Below are positions 58,047 through 64,000 of a stretch of DNA of 64,000 bases, in pieces. How positions within the stretch are numbered: the first letter of the stretch is position 1; every line of letters begins with the position of its first letter. The notes below the pieces were generated by a model that saw only the letters and a program-made list of their open reading frames with translations, was not told the DNA's origin and ran no database searches. Source of the stretch: Schoenoplectus triqueter (lineage: Eukaryota > Streptophyta > Magnoliopsida > Poales > Cyperaceae); the NCBI GenBank assembly GCA_964058805.1, contig CAXKVV010000004.1, positions 124,001 to 188,000 on the forward strand. Direction: 5' to 3'. Both the position numbers and the translations under genes were made by a program.

Positions 58047-58370
58047 GATTTTTCAGGATTCTTTGGAAGAGGGGGAAAAGTTGGGAGATATAATTGGTGA
58101 CACTTTAGGCGGTGGTAAAAGGCGGTTGCTACTTGATCAGGCTGTGATAAAAACAGCAACGGTGATATATAAATTATATCATAAATTCTTCTGAGGGTAT
58201 CTGATTCGTCTCCTTTGAATTGTACTCTGAACCTCTCCAGTAATAGAAAATAGCATTTGGTCGGAACTCCAGTAATGACTTCAGATTTCGTGCGGACCCA
58301 GCCCTGAAAAGTGAAAAGTACTTCCGATGAACTAATTAGATGTCTTTAGCAATATTTAATGATAATTGGG
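58047..58370. other. Promoter side of the SRC2-like gene
   Basis: Upstream of the minus-strand start. A TATATAAATTATA stretch near 58165-58180 could supply the TATA box. I see no clear CCGAC cold-response element. Confidence 0.4.
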
Positions 58371-58374
58371 TAAT

Positions 58375-58745
58375 GAGTTGAGGGTTATTCTGACAATTTT
58401 GATAATGAATTTCTAAATAAATATGAAAAAAATTAAAAATAACTTTTTTTTATAGATACATTATTCTACCTATAAATAAATGATCATTCAAATTTTATAT
58501 AATTTTATTATCATTTGATAGTCCATCAAACGCCGTTAAATTAAAACCGTTGCAAATAACATAAAAAATTAATGATCTTTGATGGACTATCAAATGATAA
58601 TAAAATTATATAAAATTTAAGTGATCATCAATCTATATGTGGAAAAACATATTTATAAGTTTTTTTCTATTTTAAATTTTTTTTCATATTTATTTAAAAA
58701 TTTATTGTCAAGATTGTCAAAACAACTCATTATCAACCGATCCAT
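58375..58745. repeat. MULE-like hairpin MITE, family D, copy 3
   Basis: The left part GGTTATTCTGACAATTTTGA pairs with the right part, in reverse GAGTTGTTTTGACAATCTTG. The core is GATAGTCCATCAAA...TTTGATGGACTATC. Its left end is shortened and no target duplication is visible. Confidence 0.7.
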
Positions 58746-60300
58746 TTCCATAATAAGTAATAAATAGTGCATGGTTGTGTTAGTAGGAATATTTTCTAAT
58801 AACATAGTACGTACTGTTATTATAAATAGAAATATTTTTTTCAACAATATTAACTACATATTTTTTATAGAAGGCAGAAACAAAGTAAATTATAAAGTTC
58901 GTAGTATAAAATTGATACATCATTATATATCAAAAAGCACATTAAGGAATAATTAAAAAAAGTTGCATAAGACTTTAATTAGAAGAAACTAATGCATATT
59001 GCGTTGTGATTTAGAAGTCAAATATTGATTTTTGAAGTTGCGTTCATAAAACTGCTTCATTTTCAATTTAAAACTAATTATCGTCGTGGTAATTGTAGAA
59101 AGAAAGGTCATCGATATCACTTACCCCATGATTGGTGACATCGTAGTCCGACGGGCAATGTTCAAAAAAAAAAAAAAAACATCGTAGTCCGAAATCCAAT
59201 CAGTGGTGTTTTGAGTTGAGAGGTTATTGTCAGTTACTTGACATAAATTTGTTTTGTAGGGTTGTTAATGGATTAGATCTAGTATGATTTTAATATAAAT
59301 CCATAAAATCTATATACAAATTCATATTCAATTAAATTTTAAGGATTCAAATCTGAATTATATCCATCAGCAGTTATCATATCATATTAGATTCGAATTA
59401 TATTTTGTATTTTGAATTTTAATATTAAAAATAATAATATATATGTTTAACATGAATAAAATCTGCTTAATTTACATCACAAAGTATAATTTAATATTAA
59501 AATATTAATTTAATTAACTTGTATGAAATAATTTTTTAAATATAATATGATCTAATTATTATTGAGACTAATTTAACTACTATGATTACGATTATAAAGT
59601 TTGCTATAGAAAAAAATATTATTATTAAGATTTCATTTTGGCAAATAAGAATAACATTAGAATAGAGTCATTTCAATAGCAAAAGAAAAATAGTGATAGA
59701 ATAATGATATTTGGTAAGAGTGAAAAAAAAATATTATTCACATGAGTGTAAATATTATTTCGTAAAAATTATATTGAAATAGTATCATTAGAGTGTTTTG
59801 CAATTGTTCTCTCTCCTCTCTTCTGCTATTCGAGCTCTCATTTGCAATAGCAGAAGAGTGTTATTTCGCTTTTATATCTTAATGTTTGATATTTGAAAAA
59901 TTAGGAAGAGTGCACTTTTTCAGAAAGAGGTGCCAAACGGATGCTAAAACCTTAAGAATGATTTTTTTTATTCAATTTACAACTGATTCAGATTCAAATT
60001 TATGCAAGATTCAAAAAAATAAAATGAAATTTTAAAATAATCCAAAAAATTATATAAAATTATTTTAAATCTATATATACTGAACCATTTATTCGGATTG
60101 AATTTTCACGTTTAGATATCTATCATAACTCCGTTACGCTGTCAGCCGGATGGATTGGAATAGATGGATAATGTTTCTCAGATCTCTATCGATGGATAAT
60201 GTTTATCGGGTTGAATTTTCACGTTTAGATAGGGTATGTTTGGATAAACAGGCTTTGGGCCCATGTTATTTGATCCAATAACATTAAAGTGCTTCGGATC
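58746..60300. other. Gene-free AT-rich region
   Basis: No supported gene. A 30-base phrase (ACATCGTAGTCCGA) is repeated near 59138 and 59179 around an A-run. A decayed 'GGATTAGATCTAGTATG...GGATTCAAATCTGAATTATATCC' repeat lies near 59260-59400. Confidence 0.4.
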
Positions 60301-60309
60301 TCAATTGTT

Positions 60310-61222
60310 AGGTTTGGGAAACGGGTTACCGGGTTAGCCTTGACCTGAGCGAATCATGAAGGCTGAGGGAGAACAAAGAGATGGGAAAGAACAGAAACTA
60401 TCGTGACTGACTGTGCCTTGAAAATCGGCGAAAGTACGAGGATCGTGGCGACTAGCTGCTGTGAAAGCGGCAACAAAGGAATTGAAGTCCTGCCCAAGTC
60501 CGTTAAGAACCGCCAGCACCAGGTCGTCGTCGGAGATATTCATCTGCTAGTCTAATCAGTTGTTGAAATTCTGAGCAAGAAGCTGATCCTTTTTTAGCAG
60601 TTTGAAGTTGTCGCTTCAGATCAGTCAATCGTGCTCGAGAAGTAGAAGAGAAAGTTTCTTGTAGAGTCGACCGCAGATCGAATGTAGTCATGCAAGAAAC
60701 CACCTGAGCTTGCATGAATTCTGTCAAAGAGGAGCGTATCCAACCAAGTAACAACTGATCCTGAGGATGCCAAGGTAAGTAATCTAGATTTATTTTGATC
60801 TGCCCTGAGACGGATTGAATAGTAGATTTCGGAGGGGATGGATTGATGAATTTGGTAAGGTTATACTGTTATAGCCATTGATGAGATTATTTGTGATTTC
60901 CAGGTAAGGAAGTTAGTTTGAGTGATTTTTTTAGCAATTGGGAGGGTAAGGGTAATAATAGAATCTGATTGAGAGGAGGAAGAAGAAAGTGTAGAGATAT
61001 TGATTGAAGAGCTAGGTGAAGGAGGCAGAGCTGTGTTGTTCTCTGGTAGTGGAGACAGTGGATGAGGTGGGGGAGGTGAGGATTAGTGGCGTCAGCCATC
61101 GGCTTCGATACCATGTAAAATCTGAGAAATATACTGATAACAAGAGTATTGGTATTTCTGGAGAAAAGAGTTTTGTATTCCATCTTTCTTGATTGTACAA
61201 TGCAAGATTTACAATTGTGTAT
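60310..61222 (-). pseudogene. Broken copia 5' end: LTR end, primer site and gag
   Basis: On the minus strand an LTR end (...TTTTACA, plus-strand 61114-61120) is followed at once by TGGTATCGAAGCC (61101-61113). That is close to the tRNA-Met-complementary primer site of copia elements. The gag start ATGGCTGACGCC lies at 61097-61099. The gag product shows the UBN2-type features NFLTWKSQI, then SSLTEFMQAQVVSC, LKRQLQTAKKGSAS and MNISDDDLVLAVLNGL. The frame is broken by stops and shifts, for example just after MAITV and between the RLAD segment and MNISDDD. No pol or 3' LTR follows, so it is a truncated, dead fragment. Confidence 0.8.
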
Positions 61223-61226
61223 ATAT

Positions 61227-61612
61227 GAGTAAAGCTAGTGTGAGCTTAAGCTTATGAGGTCTTCCGTGAGCTCAACTCAAAAAAATATCAAATCAACTTC
61301 AAATTTTGATTTATGTTGCTCAATAAATTTTTTATTTTAAAATATAATGGGATACAAAAATTATCTAATTTTTTGAATTTTTTAAGTAGTTGTTTTACAT
61401 TTTTTAAGACGACTATAAAATACTAATAAAATAATCAATCAACATTTGTATATGAAGTGGTTCACTTTTAAAAATCCGAAACAAATATTTAAAAGCTCAA
61501 AAAATAGAAAACTTTTGTATTCCATAAGATTTGATTTAAAAAATTTATTGAGCAGCATAAATCAAAATTTGGAGATGGTTTGTTATATTTTAGTTAAGCT
61601 CATGGAAGGTCA
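61227..61612. repeat. Hairpin MITE, family B, copy 3
   Basis: Starts GAGTAAAGCTAGTGTGAGCT; the right arm contains TTAAGCTCATGGAAGGTCAT and then stops short. It is inserted in the LTR of the copia remnant and adjoins a family C copy, so the right end was probably lost. Confidence 0.65.
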
Positions 61613-61616
61613 TGCT

Positions 61617-62017
61617 AGGTTAGTTGTTAAGTACAAAATGCTTTTGTACTTCACGCCATATCTCTCATTTTTAAATTTAAAAGACCGATCCAACCGTTCA
61701 ATGTGATCTCCATATTAAAATATGCTTGAAGACCAAATTTTATGTTTTTTTTTTTGGAATTTTTTTCTATTCTTTTGGAGGGGTAGAGAATGGATTGATA
61801 TAATGATTTCTAGACCATCCAACAATAACGATTTTCCACCCTCCAAAAAAAATAGAATTTTTATTTTTTTTTAAATGTGAAGTTGGTATCCAAGCATATT
61901 TTTTAATATGGCGATCATGTTCAACGGTTCGGATGGGGTTTTTGAATTTAAAAATGAGAGATATAAGCATGAAGTAAAACATATTTTGTACTTCGTGAAT
62001 GGCGACTAGTCGTAGCG
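61617..62017. repeat. Hairpin MITE, family C, copy 4
   Basis: The left end GTACAAAATGCTTTTGTACT pairs with the right end containing AAAACATATTTTGTACTTCG. The phrases CCAACCGTTCAATGTGATC and GATCATGTTCAACGGTTCGG are the arm partners shared with copy 2. Confidence 0.7.
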
Positions 62018-62321
62018 TAACTTATACAGAGTTATGCTCAGTTAGTCGATAATTACAAAATGTGCACGCTCATACTGAGTTAGCCTAGCTCTATGTTCTA
62101 ATCTAACTCTAGTTGAACTAAGGTTTACAGTTAGGATTAGTAATAGTGATTCTGTTTTGCTCGACTCTTGTGCACCTGTCCAGTCCATGTTGCACTGGAG
62201 GTATCATGTGTATATCCAATACAAAATCATCCAACTAACTGTAACTAACTCTAATCAAATAACTTTGTACATCAGTTTGACTTTTGGTCAACTGCAGGTG
62301 CTACTGCCTCCAATAGTATCA

Positions 62322-63450
62322 ATGGACCAACTAAGACTGGGTGTGATGTCTCTCGAAATAAATGGTGTGCCGGAGGAACTTCGGTGCAAGAGATCTGATG
62401 GCAAGCAGTGGCGGTGCAGTGCACTTTCAATGCCTGACAAGACAGTTTGTGAGAAGCATTATATCCAGGCCAAGAAGCGAGCTGCAAACTCAGCCCTACG
62501 CGCCAGCCTCAAAAAGGCTCGGCGGATGGCCCAGGAGGAGGAGGATATTGGGGCCCAGATTAATGGGTCTTCAGGTGCTGGTTTGAACATTGGTTCAATC
62601 TCTCCTGCTAGGCGGTTTGGAGACAAGTTTAGCTGGATGGGTTATGTTGCCAATGGTGTTGTTAATAGAGAGAGAAAGGAGGCAGGGTCAAAATTGGTAT
62701 TTTCGAGTAATGGAGTGGATGGTAATGATAATATTACTAATGGGGATGGCAGGGAGTTTGTTGGAAATGGCATTGGCCCAAGACCTGTTGTGAGTTACTG
62801 TTATTTTGTTAAAGTATCTTTTTGTTTTATTGTTTACAATTTCATATTGTTCTCATTAACTTTTTATTGGCTTTTTCATGTTGGTAATGACTTGTACGGT
62901 TTACAACTGCAAAAAGAAAATAACAAAAAAATTTCATGTCCTGTGGATGCCTATAGAGTACTATTGCTGCCACATTGTATGCAAATTGTCGAACAATAAT
63001 AAAAATGGAGCATCTTCTGTAGTTATTTACCCTAAAGGTATGAATTGGAGGATCATATATTCTATTAGTATCAAGTTGTCTTTATAATATATGACATAAT
63101 TTTCTTTGGAGTGCAACATGAAATTTTGAGCATGGTCTTCATGGAGGAGCATATCAATGAATGAATTGTTTGGATTGATTTTTGGTTGGCAGCTAGCGGA
63201 CATTTCCTTGAAGGTCTGTGCTATTCCAGAAAGACTGACTGAATTGATTTGCCACCAATGCAAAGAGAATGCTAGGGGATTATTGTGTACCAGCTGCAAT
63301 AAGAAGGGTTACTGTGCTGATTGTATCTCCAAGTGGTACAAAAATCTACCATATTTTAGTAGCTGCTCATATTTCCTCAGATATTGTTGCGCTCTGGCTG
63401 GTAACATAAAACATGTTAGTAGAGTCGGTATCAGCACTATACTGGTATAA
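62322..63450 (+). CDS. WRC and zinc-finger domains of a KDM3-type (JMJ25-like) gene, 5' part
   Basis: Exon A (62322-62789, donor GTGAGT) encodes 156 residues. Residues 22-46 form a WRC domain with spacing C-x9-C-x10-C-x2-H (C22, C32, C43, H46), followed by basic KKRAANSALRASLKKARR. Exon B starts at 63193 after a TTGGCAG acceptor, in phase, and encodes CHQC...CTSC...YCADCISKWY. This is the cysteine-rich finger that precedes the JmjC domain in plant KDM3/JMJ25-type H3K9 demethylases. The WRC-plus-CHQC combination is typical of one plant subgroup. Exon B stays open to about 63450, but homology fades after KWYKNLP and I cannot place its donor. The next expected cysteines (CPxCRGxCNC) are not seen. 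JmjC exons would lie beyond 64000, or the gene is a truncated copy. An AG at 62295-62296 may end a 5' UTR intron. Confidence 0.75.
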
Positions 63451-64000
63451 GATTGGCATGTAGACAATTACTGTTATTTATTATAATATATTTTCTTAAT
63501 TTTCTTAATTTTATATTGTATCAACCATAGAAGTTGAATCGCATTTTGTATCGTGAATCGTAGTATTTTGTATCGTATCGGTGTATCGTGTATCATATCG
63601 TATCGTTAAGATACGCTAAACTTGTCTTAAAATGAATCAATATTAACTAAATTTAATATGTAGTGAATTTTTTCACTTGAAAACATTATTATTTAGCGTT
63701 TTTTCACATTTATATAGTATACTAGCATAATTTATACTATGTGAGCTATATATATGTACGTATATATGAGCACAAAGTTTTGTTATAGCTCATGTGGTAA
63801 TTTAATGATAATATTAATTAATATCTAAGGAGAATAAAACAAAATAATTTTATTTCAGCTAATAAAATCATTACAAAATAAATTACAATAAGCATGTGTG
63901 GAAGAAGTATCTAAGGAGAATAAAATAACTAAAATAAATTAATATAATCTGACTACATTATTTAAGTCTTCAAAAATTAATATAATTGCCTACAGTTTTA
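63451..64000. other. AT-rich end of window
   Basis: No exon recognised. A run of short TCGTATC/ATCGTGTATC repeats lies at about 63535-63612 and ends in a small palindrome. This would be intron or flank of the preceding gene. Confidence 0.45.

Noticed and set aside
58919..59200. Repeated ACATCGTAGTCCGA phrase as a possible insertion footprint
   Set aside because: Two short copies around an A-run could be a slippage or retro-type duplication, but no element can be delimited.

Overview
This is nuclear DNA of a flowering plant, most likely a eudicot; I cannot name the species. The evidence is an AT-rich background, short-exon genes with GT-AG introns, plant-specific families (P-class PPR, FPF1-like, SRC2-type C2 protein, WRC domain) and a dense load of Ty1/copia, CACTA, hAT-like and MULE-like elements. 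No bacterial, plastid or viral operon structure is present.

Genes, left to right: an intronless P-class PPR gene (8834-10570, +); a seven-exon coiled-coil gene with three consecutive 54-nt exons (11238-13007, -); an FPF1-like gene (37858-38163, +); a two-exon NIP7 ribosome-biogenesis gene with two telo-boxes (43296-44247, -); a five-exon ATG18/PROPPIN autophagy gene with one GC-AG intron (49249-52890, -); a two-exon SRC2-like C2-domain gene (56687-58046, -); and the 5' part of a WRC/zinc-finger KDM3-type JmjC-like gene (62322 onward, +), whose JmjC domain is not in view. The exon models were built by hand from reading frames and splice sites. These genes are unrelated housekeeping and regulatory genes and do not form a pathway.

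Between the genes the window is largely transposon-derived. 1-8 kb holds a GC-rich-loop hairpin, a solo LTR with a 5-bp duplication and a long (TTA)n tract. 13-36 kb is gene-free and carries three related non-autonomous CACTA elements, several 300-430 bp hairpin MITEs inserted in TA tracts, and a deleted copia element whose internal deletion junction contains templated filler DNA. 38.8-40 kb stacks two MITEs and a second solo LTR. 44.4-49.2 kb and 53-56.3 kb hold simple repeats, a 235-bp tandem duplication, a 0.7-1 kb inverted-repeat family with a nested MULE MITE, and a hAT-like MITE with a perfect 8-bp target duplication. 60.3-62 kb holds a decayed copia 5' end (LTR end, primer-binding site, broken gag) invaded by MITEs.

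The most unusual observations are the regular exon structure of the coiled-coil gene, the uninterrupted 35-residue register of the PPR protein, the copia deletion with templated filler and repeated polypurine tracts, and the AACGG/CCGTT arrays present in both the CACTA ends and the copia LTR. I saw no convincing new multi-gene system.
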